Below are positions 22,342 to 32,302 of a DNA stretch of 64,000 bases, piece by piece; within the stretch, counting starts at the first letter, position 1; every line of letters begins with the position of its first letter. The notes beneath the pieces are model-generated. The model saw nothing but the letters and a program-made list of their open reading frames with translations. It was not told the DNA's origin and did no database searches. Position numbers and translations under genes: made by a program. The DNA lies in NCBI GenBank assembly GCA_963691705.1, contig OY829537.1:66316304-66380303 (forward strand), given 5' to 3'. This DNA comes from Viola odorata (taxonomy: Eukaryota > Streptophyta > Magnoliopsida > Malpighiales > Violaceae).

Positions 22342-23156
22342 CCGTTGATAAGGAGGTGATGAAACTCTTAGCCGCAGGCTTCATTCGCAAAGTCCAATAT
22401 CCAACCTGGTTGGCTAATCCAGTTCTTGTTCCGAAGCCCAATGGAGACTGGCGTATGTGCATCGACTTCACTGACCTGAACGATGCTTGCCCCAAAGATT
22501 GCTACCCACTCCCTTGAATCGACCAGCTAGTCGATCAGACCGCCGGGTACGCGTATCTGAGCTCACTAGACGCCAACTCCGGATATCATCAAATCCCTAT
22601 GGCCGTCGAGGATGAAGAAAGGGCCGCCTTCATCACTCCAAAAGCCACCTACTGCTACACAGCGATGTCGTTTGGGCTGAAGAACGCTGGAGCAACTTTC
22701 CCATGTATGGCGAATAACATATTTGAAAACCAGATCGGAAAGAGCGTGGAAGCCTACGTTGATGACATACTGGTCAAAAGCCGAAGCTTCAAGGACCACT
22801 TGCTCGACTTGAAAGAAGTTTTTGATGTGATGAGAGAGTACTAGATGAAGCTGAATCTCCGTAAATGCATGTTTCCATTCCAAACGGGTAAATTTTTGGG
22901 CTATATGGTCAGTCAGAAAGGTATCCAACCCAACCCCTCGAAAGGCAAAGCTATCCAAGACATGATATCTCCTCGAACTGTCAAGGAGGTGCAAAAATTG
23001 ACAAGGCATGTTATTGCCCTAGGACGGTTTATCTCCGAGCAGGGCGAGAGATGCCTTCCTTTTTTCAAAGTCATTCGCAAGAAAGCCCCTTTTTGGTGGA
23101 CAACGGAATGTGAAGAGGTTTTTACGAGCCTAAAAGACTATTTATCATCCTAGCTG
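22342..23156 (+). pseudogene. H reverse transcriptase
   Basis: Reads LLAAGFIRKVQYPTWLANPVLVPKP, DWRMCIDFTDLNDACPKD and SGYHQIPM. Next are FITPKATYCYTAMSFGLKNA and VEAYVDDILVKS, with the YVDD active site near 22755, then FLGYMVSQKGIQPNPSKGKA. Stops interrupt it at about 22516, 22842 and 23154. It is better preserved than the E1 copy in the same stretch. Confidence 0.9.
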
Positions 23157-23945
23157 GTGTTGACAAGGCCAGAACCAGGCGACACCCTATACTTATACCT
23201 CGGCGTTGCTGACGAAGTGGTTAGTGCCGTCCTCGTTCGAGATGACAACCGTCTGCACCACCCTATCTACTTCGTAAGTCACGTCTTAAAAGATGCTGAG
23301 CTGCGATACGCTCGCATTGAGAAAATAGCGTTTGCGCTAATTCAAGCCACGCGGAAAATGGACAGATACTTCCAAGCCCATCCCGTCATCGTACTTACTG
23401 ACCAGCCTTTGAAAAGGATATTCTGGAAACCTGAGTCTTCGGGAAGAATGCTGATTTGGGATATCGAACTCGAGCAATACGGGTTGCAGTATAAAAATCG
23501 ACCCTCCGTGAAAGCCCAATTCCTAGCAGACTTCATAGCCGAGTGCACCTTCATAGAGGACCCGTTAACGGACCTACTGGAAGAGGAAAAAGATGATTTG
23601 GACCTCCCATTCCTGGAAACCTACACTGACTTGTGGGTCGTTCATGTGGATGGAGCCAAAAATCAAGAACTAGTCGGAGCTGGAATCTTCATAATCGAGC
23701 CGCATGACATATAGATACGATACGCCATCAGAATACTGTAGTCATTATCCAATAACACAGCGGAGTATGAGGCGTTACTGCCTGGACTCAGGATAGGGAG
23801 AAGCTTTTCTACCAAGGTCATACACGATACGGGAATGATAAGAGACTTGCGACTAAAGATTTGTGGAGATTCTAAATTGATAATAGACCAAGTCTTGGGA
23901 CACTCTCGGGCTAGAGAGCCCATCATGGTTTAGTAACTCACTAAA
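23157..23945 (+). pseudogene. H RNase H and archaeal-type RNase H
   Basis: The gypsy RNase H reads VSAVLVRDDN, ELRYARIEKIAFALIQATRK and TDQPLKRIFWKPESSG. It is followed by the second, archaeal-type RNase H (HVDGAKNQELVGAGIF, NNTAEYEALLPGLR, CGDSKLIIDQVLG) with stops at about 23712 and 23932. Two RNase H domains in tandem place the element in the Tat clade. Confidence 0.88.
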
Positions 23946-25390
23946 GTGAAACGCGAGTTGTTGGAAATAAAGAAAAGTGGCATGCAAGTCAGCTTTGAGC
24001 ATATTCCCCGAGAGGATAATGCTGAGGTAGACGGCCTGGCCAAACTCGCCGCAAATCCGGACACGTCCATACCTAATGACGTATACTACCGAGAGATATC
24101 GGTACCTTCCTTCATGGAAGAGCAAGCGTCGCTTTGCGTGGAGGAAATCAAAAATGACTAGCGAATCCCCGTAATAAAATACTTGAAACACGAGGAGCTG
24201 CCTGCGGATAACACCGAGAAAAAGAAAGTGCTGAAGCAAGCGGCACGGTGTACATACTATGACGGGGAACTGGTTCGGAGATACTTCTCTCACCCAGCTG
24301 CCAAGTGCATAATAGAACAAGAAGGTCTTCATACCTTGCGAGAAATCCATGAAGGGATTTGCGGCATGCACGCATCAGGCGGCACCCTGGCCGCGCAAGT
24401 TTTTAGGTCAGGATTCTACTGGCCTACTATTCGAAGAGATTGCCACAATTATGTATGGACATGTCAGAAATGTCAGGAGTTCTCCAACATTCCTCGACAG
24501 CCAGCCACGGAAATCTCTGAAATTGTGTCCCCTTGTCCTTTTGCGAAATGGGGGATCGATATCCTAGGACCGTTTCCAAAGGTAAGGTCTCAACTAAAAT
24601 TTGTGGTCGTGGCGGTAGATTACTTCAGGAAATGGGCAGAAGCGGAAGCGGTTGCCAACATCACAACGGAGAGAATTTGGCATTTCTTTAAACACCAAGT
24701 TATTATGAGGTTCGGTGTATCCCGTGTCCTAGTCAGCGACAACGAGACACAATTCACCAGCCAGTTCTTTAGAGACCAATGCGCGGAATTCCAGATCGAA
24801 CAAAGGTTCTCTTCCGTGGCTCACCCGCAGACCAACGGTCAAGCGGAGGTGACGAATCGAAGTATTCTCAGCCGCATAAAGAAAAACCTAGAAGGATCTA
24901 AAAAGAAATGGGCAGACGAGCTGCCATACGTGATGTGGGCGTACCGCATGACCATTAAAACTAGCACTGGAGAAACGCCTTTCGTAATGGCCTTCGGCAC
25001 TGAGGCCATCACACCGGTGGAGATCGGTACTTTAAGCCTACGAGTGGCGTACTTCAGGGAGGAACTGAACGAGGAAAGGTTACAAGAAAACCTCGATGCG
25101 TTACTAGAATGGCATGAGGAAGCCCTTCTGAAAATGCTCAATTATAAACAAAAAATGGTGCGTTATCACAATAGGCGCGTCAAAGAACGACTGCTGAAAG
25201 CAGGCGATTTGGTACTCAGAGACAAACGAGCCACCGGATAGCGTATGCAGAAACTCAGTCCGAACTGGGACGGCCCATACCGCATTGCCCGTGTTATCGG
25301 AAAGGGAGCGTATCACCTGGAAACACTTGACGGTACTCCCTTATCCAACCTCTTGGAATATTGCTCGTTTGAAATTATACCATGCTAGAT
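23946..25390 (+). pseudogene. H integrase, nearly complete
   Basis: The zinc-binding segment is HEGICGMHASGG...CQKCQEF (HHCC). The core carries the three catalytic acids in GIDILGPF, VLVSDNETQF and HPQTNGQAEVTN. The C-terminus runs through LKAGDLVLRDKRATG, a stop at 25239, and LSPNWDGPYRIARV to about 25385, where a frameshift alters the end. The long open stretch is 24183-25241, with further stops at 24159 and upstream. No chromodomain is seen. Confidence 0.92.
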
Positions 25391-25484
25391 CTTGATATAT
25401 CTCTGCACCTTTCTACTAATGCCAACCCTAACGTGTGCTAACACTTGAAAAGAGAATGTTCTTGTGTGTTTTGTGGTTGTTGAC

Positions 25485-25941
25485 TGATAAAATATGATTC
25501 GATTATACCCGGGGTAGGAAGAATCTTGGCGATATTCACCTCTGAGGGGGTGGTCCTCGCCGCCGCTACACCTGCAAGGCGCCGGAGGGGGTCCCCGGCG
25601 CAGGTACTCCGACGATCAAGTCAGTATAAGTAGCGAAATATAAGGGGTATGTAGGAGTAGTAGTGAGAGAGAGTAGAGAGAGAGAGTCCTCCTCCTTTTC
25701 TACCTAGGAGGGGGTATTTATAGGATATTTGGTCGGGAGTGCTGTCTTGGGATGTCAATACTTATGGCGTACCGGGTGTGGGAATAAGCGCCATATCGTG
25801 TTGGATGGGCCCCCCCCCCGCTGACGTCGACCACCCCCCGGTAGCAGGACTAGCAAGAGGCCAGGCGGGCCCTACAGTAGCTGAAGATGACGCACCCCCT
25901 GCCAGGACTAAAATGCCCTGGGGGTATATCAATTGTTATCA
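25485..25941 (-). repeat. 3' LTR of E3
   Basis: It contains a minus-strand TATAAATA (complement of 25715-25722) and the GC hairpin at 25579-25601 with extra CCTG/CAGG flanking pairing. It differs from the other LTR by only a few positions, for example the C-run length near 25811. Confidence 0.92.
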
Positions 25942-26261
25942 TAAGCCCAACTGAAAACGAGCCCGAGTGTTTACCAAGGGCTTCATTCTCGACTTCTAGA
26001 GGAGTAGTATTTCCTTCACGACGCGGTAGGTTCATGAGGATTTTCGAGTTTCTCTGACTCTTCTGGCATTCAAGCAATGTATTTTCATTCCCGATATCTA
26101 TCAGAACTCGGTATCTTTGTACTAGATATACGACAGCAAAGCAGGCAACGCGAACCGAACACTTTCGAGAACTATTGGCCACAGAAAGGATGTCGACCAA
26201 GTTGATAGCGGTGATGTCGTGGCGATAATGCTGGTCATAAACCAGAACTGATAATTCTGGC

Positions 26262-26628
26262 GATAAGCCAGAACTAATAACGCTGACGGCGAACCCGAAC
26301 AGATAACGCTGACGGTGAATCCGAACAGATAACGCTGACGGTAACCTGAACAGATAACGCTGACGGCGAACCCAAACAGATAACGCTGACGGCGAACCCG
26401 AACAGATAACGCTGACGGTGAACCCGAACAGATAACGCTGACGGTGACCCGAACAGATAACGCTGACGGTGAACCCGAACAGATAACGCTGACGGCGAAC
26501 CCGAATAGATAACGCTGACGGTGACCCGAACAGATAACGCTGATGGTAACCCGAACAGATAACGCTGACGGCGAACCCGAACAGATAACGCTGACGGTGA
26601 ACCCGAACAGATAACGCTGATGGGGACG
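26262..26628. repeat. Minisatellite of about 26 bp (about 14 copies) in E3
   Basis: The unit is GATAACGCTGACGG(C/T)GAACCCGAACA with 24-26-bp variants. Long open frames arise on the minus strand because the array lacks stop codons; I do not count them as genes. Confidence 0.92.
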
Positions 26629-27079
26629 CAACACTGTAGCAAAGCAATGTCATAGCTTGCTGATGAAGATGGTGTCATCACGAGACCACCATGTAGTCAG
26701 CCAAATCATGGGCAGATAATAATAACAAGGTATTCTTCTTGATATCGCGACATGACTAAGAATGCGCATTTCAGCACTGGGAAGGAGATGTCACAAATAA
26801 GATGGTGTACCATTGCTCCCATCACTGAGAATGTATTCCCTCGCTAATGACAAAAGATACCCCGTAGGCAGTAATAAATTCTTGCGTAATCTCGCTGCCT
26901 TTGTGGGCGTTAGTCTCTTCGCTATTTCGATATTTCATCGACTTTCCTGCGCATTCTCAAATGTTGTCTTGCCAGGTTAGTAAAAATAACATGTAATGAC
27001 AAGTACTAGTTACCCTTAGAAGCTTTCACCCGCGCATATCGGGGTGTTGTTGATGTCACTTTTTCCATCCAAGCTCGTT

Positions 27080-27300
27080 GGATCCAGCTTTGCTGTAAGC
27101 CGCCTGCAATATTGACGCGGCTTTACGCCATAAGCTACCTACAATTTGTGCGGTTTTACGCCATAGCTACCTGCAATATTTTCATGGTTTTACGCTGCTC
27201 GGAGCTACCTACAATATTGACGCGGCTTTACACTATAGGCCACCTACAAATTGTGCGGTTTTATGCCGTAGCTACCCGCAATATTGCACACTTTCACATT
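27080..27300. repeat. Approximately 35-bp imperfect repeat in E3
   Basis: It is the same family as 1081-1265 of E1: alternating CTACCTGCAATATTGACGCG and GGTTTTACGCCATAG halves. Confidence 0.75.
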
Positions 27301-27889
27301 CCCCAAGATTTCAATCTGTACTCCACTTGAGTACCTGCATTGTTAGCTGTACAAATACACTAACAGTAACAGAGTTTGCTAACTTCGGTTAGCTTCCTCT
27401 AAGAAGGGGAAAATGATAATCTTAAAGGTGATAGCGATACCTTAGGGGAATAAACAAGGAACTCGGCCGTTGTTTAATTTCCGCTCCACTCCATGCCTTT
27501 ACGAAGGAGAATGACATGTCGTTGGAGACCTTTTTCGGTGATGAGAGACTGACCTCATGACATTATGAGGGCTCTTCAAACGGGGTAGATATTCACCCGA
27601 TAAGTCATATCAATATTCATCCGGGGTAGATATTCACCCGCCAGATAATATTCTAAATTATCATTTATCTCACCCACCGTCATGATAAATGACCAGATAT
27701 AAAGCAGGACTAGGCTGCAATCAGTGGCGTCACTTTGAGGCTCAATCGTGCCTGCTAAACGCCGATATCTCACTTAGATGTCTTCATGAGAATTATAGCC
27801 CTTTAAACTATCTTCAAATCGAGCTATTATCCAGGAAATTCCGAGCACGTATGAATAAGATATGATTTTTTCCGTAAACTCAATATATG

Positions 27890-28762
27890 CGGAAACTTCA
27901 GCTAACGCGGAGGCAGCTGATAACACGGAGGAAGCTCCTACCACGGAGGAAGCTCTTATCGCTGAGGAAGCTCATAACACGGAGGAAGCTCCTAACACGA
28001 AGGAAGCTCCTATCACGGAGGAAACCCCTATCACGGAGGCAGCCCCTATCACGGAGGAAGCTCCTATCACGGAGGAAGCTCCTATCACGGAGGAAGCCCC
28101 TATCACGGAGGCAGCTCCTAACGCGGAGGAAGCTCATAACACGGAGGAAGCTCCTATCATGGAGGAAGCCCCTATCACGGAGGCAGCTCCTAACGCGGAG
28201 GAAGCTCATAACACGGAGGAAGCTCCTCCTATCACGGAGGAAGCCCCTATCACGGAGGAAGCTCCTATCACGGAGGCAGCCCCTATCACAGAGGAATCCC
28301 CTATCACGGAGGAATCCCCTATCACGGAGGAAGCTCCTAACACGGAGGCAGCTCCTATCACGGAGGAAGCTCCTATCACGGAGGAAGCCCCTATCACGGA
28401 GGAAGATCCTAACACGGAGGAAGCTCCTATCACGGAGGCAGCTCCTAACACGGAGGAAGCTCATATCACGGAGGAAGCTCCTATCACGGAGGAAGCCCCT
28501 ATCACGGAGGAAGCTCCTATCACGGAGGCAGCCCCTATCACGGAGGAATCCCCTATCACGGAGGAATCCCCTATCACGGAGGAAGCTCCTATCACGGAGG
28601 CAGCTTCTAACACGGAGGAAGCTCCTATCACGGAGGAAGCTCCTATCACGGAGGAAGCCCCTATCACGGAGGAAGCTCCTATCACGGAGGCAGCTCCTAA
28701 CACGGAGGAAGCTCCTATCACGGAGGAAGCTCCTATCACGGAGGCAGCCCCTATCACGGTTT
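27890..28762. repeat. 18-bp minisatellite (about 47 copies) in E3
   Basis: The consensus unit is CCTATCACGGAGGAAGCT, with variants GCAGCT, AACACG, GAATCC. One interspersed deletion or insertion lies around 28225. On the plus strand one frame is open from 27862 to 28809 and would give 315 aa of PITEEA hexapeptides, an acidic Thr/Glu/Pro/Ala-rich protein. Other frames on both strands are also open, because 18 is a multiple of three and the unit has no stop. Coding is therefore unproven, although this is the strand on which E1 and E4 carry their antisense genes. Confidence 0.9.
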
Positions 28763-28799
28763 CGTCTTTTTCCCAGAAGCTCACATGTCATGCTTTAAA

Positions 28800-29386
28800 A
28801 TATATATGATTGCTTCACAAATTGCCATTATAATTAATTTGGCACAACTTACTATTCATCTTCTCCTTTCCAGCAACATTTGCTATCGGAGTACGTGCCT
28901 CAAACAAGATGATGATGATCCCAGTAAAATCAAATGAGAAGATAATTAATGACAGTGAGCACAACAAGATGATTTGTTCCATAATCATACTCGGTGGTGA
29001 TTGGCCGCCTCAGGTTGAAGAAATGAGGATGGGTCTCTAAATTCAAAACCCATTTTCCAAAAGTAAAATGATCCTTGGCAGAGATCTTGATTTTGACGAA
29101 GATAATCATGACTTCTCTCCCTCTTTTTCTTTCTTTTTTTTTTTCTTTCAGATCTGGTTTTTCTTTTGAACAAATAACAATAAATTCTTGGATCCCCATT
29201 TTCCAGATCTGATCTTTTTGCCTTCTAACAATAGAATGACCATTCAAACTCATATCATCGGATCCAGGCTAAAACCACATGGTGAACCCATTACCAGAAA
29301 AACCAGCGGCGGCAATGGAAAATAATAAACATGTATATGGAGAGGAGAGCCTTCAGATCTCAAGGAACTCACTTGACGATCTAAAT
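28800..29386 (-). other. 5' internal region of E3 without gag
   Basis: I find no gag similarity on either strand, although this is where gag starts in E1 and E4. A minus-strand frame at 28930-29253 contains a lysine/glutamate-rich stretch from a poly-purine run and is probably chance. Confidence 0.6.
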
Positions 29387-29405
29387 ACTCTCAACGAAAG
29401 CACCA
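29387..29405 (-). promoter_or_regulatory. Primer-binding site of E3
   Basis: It is the complement of TGGTGCTTTCGTTGAGAGT, two differences from the site in H, E1 and E4, and 2 nt inside the 5' LTR. Confidence 0.65.
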
Positions 29406-29407
29406 TT

Positions 29408-29863
29408 TGATAAAATATGATTCGATTATACCCGGGGTAGGAAGAATCTTGGCGATATTCACCTCTGAGGGGGTGGTCCTCGCCGCCGCTACACCTGCAA
29501 GGCGCCGGAGGGGGTCCCCGGCGCAGGTACTCCGACGATCAAGTCAGTATAAGTAGCGAAATATAAAGGGTGTGTAGGAGTAGTAGTGAGAGAGAGTAGA
29601 GAGAGAGAGTCCTCCTCCTTTTCTACCTAGGAGGGGGTATTTATAGGATATTTGGTCGGGAGTGCTGTCTTGGGATGTCAATACTTATGGCGTACCGGGT
29701 GTGGGAATAAGCGCCATATCGTGTTGGATGGGGCCCCCCCCGCTGACGTCGACCACCCCCCGGTAGCAGGACTAGCAAGAGGCCAGGCGGGCCCTACAGT
29801 AGCTGAAGATGACGCACCCCCTGCCCGGACTAAAATGCCCTGGGGGTATATCAATTGTTATCA
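29408..29863 (-). repeat. 5' LTR of E3
   Basis: TGATAA to TTATCA; minus-strand TATAAATA (complement of 29638-29645); hairpin at 29502-29524. Confidence 0.92.
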
Positions 29864-29868
29864 TTGAC

Positions 29869-30010
29869 TATGTGCAGATGATAAATGAAGAAGGGTGCCA
29901 GGAGTGAAAAGTCTTATCCTTGTGATGGGCGGTCCTGATCAGACGGCTCACTAAGTGAGGGCACCCCCTAGCATACCTAAAAATAAGTGTCGAAAGTGAA
30001 AAGTCCTATT
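29869..30010 (+). mobile_element. Remnant of the H 3' region
   Basis: GTGAAAAGTC(T/C)TATCCTTGTGA and ACGGCTCACTAAGTGAGGGC are the reverse complement of the E1 array at 9431-10030, as expected for H in the opposite orientation. The element is lost beyond about 30010. No 3' LTR of H was found. Confidence 0.65.
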
Positions 30011-31266
30011 CTTGTGTGTTTCGCATTCTCTCCTTGTCATACATTTAAAATTGATCTTTTATTCCTTCAGTCTCTATGGTTTGACCCTATCTTGCCCTTT
30101 ACACATTCTATTTGTGCATTTAGGCATCAGGAAATATTATTACATTTGAGTGACGACCAATTATAATCCAAAAATTATATAAAAAAATAAAACAAGTATG
30201 AAAATTAGAATTTAATTATTTCTGACGGGCTTGATGCCCGTTAGAACAATAGAGTAAAAACGCACATTTTCTCATTTTCTCCAACCCGAAATTACATCAA
30301 AAATACCTCATTTTTTCTATAAAAATAATAACTCATTTTATTGCCTATTTTTCCCAAATTTTTATTCTTACCCAAAATTTTATTTTTATTTTCTAATAAT
30401 TTTTAATATATGTCGAATTAAATTTATTAACTAGACAGATAAACCAGAAATACTATAATTTAGACAGAAAATAAATCTAGCATAAACTCATGCACCTCAT
30501 ACTACAGTTGAAATAAACCAACATTTAAAAAATTAATAATATCATCAATTTAATTTCCTTTTTCTATTTTTTTTAGCAATAAATACAATTTCCTAGAGTG
30601 TAAGAATCGCATAAGGAATAATAAATAATAAAATAATTGAAAGAAAAAATAATTGATAATAAAAACTAAATATATAAAATAAAAATAACTGGCGTTAAAT
30701 TAATCAAGAAGATTTAACGCCAAATGTTAATAAAAAAAATTTTAAATAATGAAATTGGTGACAAAATTATAAAAGGAAAATTTGTCAGTGACATTAAAAT
30801 TGAACCTCATTATAAAAGAAGAGAAAAAAATGCAGGCCGGTGGCGGTAGGGTCAGGGTCGAACATCTGTCAAAGGTATTTTTCAGTGGAATTTGGTTTAA
30901 TTGGGTTTAATCCGTATACAGACCCAAACCCAATCAAACAAATAAGAAAACTAAACGTAATTATAGAATAAATGATTTTTATATACATAATTTTTTTATT
31001 TAAATAATGAGAAAATTAATAAGTATATGTAGCGTATTGAGTTGTTTGGTTGGCGATAAAATTCAAATTTGTTCATCCGTCATTAAAATCAGGTGTTTGG
31101 TTTGCATCATATAGAATTTCATTTTAAAGAGAGAAATAAGAAATAATGCAGTTGATATATGTAAATTAAGCTGAAATAGTCAAATTGTTGCGGCTGAAAT
31201 AAAGTATTATATTGACTATTGACTCCATTAAATACCACATAATTTTTCTTTTTCTTAGCTAAAAAC
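30011..31266. other. AT-rich intergenic stretch
   Basis: No gene seen. The 30040-30160 part resembles the end of the solo LTR near 38150-38240 (ACCCTAT..., TTTACACA, GTGCAT.TAGGC, AGGAAATAT.ATTA), so it may be an LTR fragment. A perfect 10-bp inverted repeat lies at 30691-30721 (GGCGTTAAAT / ATTTAACGCC, 11-nt loop). Confidence 0.55.
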
Positions 31267-31268
31267 TA

Positions 31269-31532
31269 CTATTTTCTTCGGTCTTTAATAATTAATATTT
31301 TTTTATTAAAAATATGGTCTAAATTAACCGTCGTTTTAAGTCATAATTATAATTTCTACCCCTATTTTAGTTTTTTTACCCAACAAATTAATTTGGTACA
31401 ATAGTATTATTGTAATTACACTATAAAAAATGGATAAATTGAAAACTACAGTTAAAAAAACGTGGTCTAAAAATTATTATTTTAAATTTATCTAATTATT
31501 TCAGAAAGTCAATTAATAAAGACCGGAGGGAG
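31269..31532. mobile_element. Stowaway MITE (264 bp)
   Basis: The left end is CTATTTTCTTCGGTCTTTAA and the right end reads in complement CTCCCTCCGGTCTTTATTAA. Flanking TA dinucleotides are at 31267-31268 and 31533-31534. This is the usual end sequence and target of plant Tc1/mariner-derived Stowaway elements. It has no coding capacity. Confidence 0.82.
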
Positions 31533-31614
31533 TATATAGTATGCTGGTTGAACTAAATAAATACTAAAAATTATAAACCTCACTAGTAACTTACGGTATT
31601 TTTTAGTGCAATAC

Positions 31615-31735
31615 ACAGTTAATTGATTGATATTAGAGATTTTGTTAGTCAATTATTAAGAGTTCGAATTCTATCATCCGTATAGTAAAAATTAATTTAA
31701 TACAAATAAATAATAAATTTTAGGTCATATTTAAT
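31615..31735 (+). repeat. Candidate tRNA-derived SINE fragment
   Basis: An A-box-like AGTTAATTGATTGAT is followed about 45 nt later by a B-box-like AGTTCGAATTCTATC, then an A-rich tail. Boundaries and duplication were not resolved. Confidence 0.35.
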
Positions 31736-32302
31736 TTTAGCGTCTCATTTAATTCAACGCCGATTCACTCCGGTTAACCTTTTAACCTCTGACTCCTATT
31801 TTTATCCGGGTTAATGTCCCGGTTCGGGTATAAAAACTTTGGTAATAACTATGACTACCAACCGTCTCTTTTAATCTTCCCTCAAAGAGGTGATTTCTGC
31901 CCATGTTTGAAAAAAGAGAGTCTGCCCATGTCATTACACGAGACTTCAACTCAGATAGTTGTTGATGCTTTGAATGATATTTTTTTAGTTCTATTCAATG
32001 GTTGAATTTGGAGTTTAGACTAGAGAGTGGATGACAAGACACAATTTGGTCAATATGCAACACATAAAACATAATGTTTAAAATTAAATTAAGATAGTGG
32101 GACAAGCTGACCACCACCGATCATTGGTGGCTTATAGGCAGACACAGTTCCTGTCGGCCAAAAACCTGAAGCTATACTCATGGACTCATGAACCGTACAC
32201 GTGTCCCAAATCTCACACATATGTAGTACATTGTATCATCTTCCTTTTTAATTCGTAACCAGTTGAGTGAGCTAATTAAGTTAATAGAACAGACCAAAAA
32301 AA
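31736..32302 (+). other. Upstream region of the P450 pseudogene
   Basis: No reading frame of note. CACGTGTCC (near 32199) is a G-box-like word. A 5' regulatory function is inferred from position only. Confidence 0.35.

Larger units (their letters stand above)
25485..29863 (-). mobile_element. Non-autonomous LTR element E3, nested in H
   Basis: LTRs of 457 and 456 bp (25485-25941, 29408-29863) run TGATAA to TTATCA and are nearly identical. The 5-bp duplication is TTGAC (25480-25484, 29864-29868). The primer site lies at 29387-29405 (complement), so the element reads on the minus strand. No gag or pol is present. The 3' half shares the LTR-proximal block, the 940-1060 segment and the 35-bp repeat with E1; the rest is minisatellite. 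It needs proteins from an autonomous relative. Confidence 0.9.

Noticed and set aside
22566..23009. Minus-strand frame of 147 codons opposite the H reverse transcriptase
   Set aside because: Shadow of RT, which has clear motifs including YVDD on the plus strand.
25850..26653. Long minus-strand frames (up to 267 codons) through the 26-bp array
   Set aside because: They arise because the repeat unit lacks stops in several frames; the predicted products are simple repeats with no start or domain support.
27887..28798. Plus-strand Arg/Leu/Lys-rich and minus-strand Arg/Asp/Phe-rich frames of about 300 codons over the 18-bp array
   Set aside because: Shadows of the same stop-free repeat in other frames. 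Only the PITEEA frame is worth testing, and even that is unproven.
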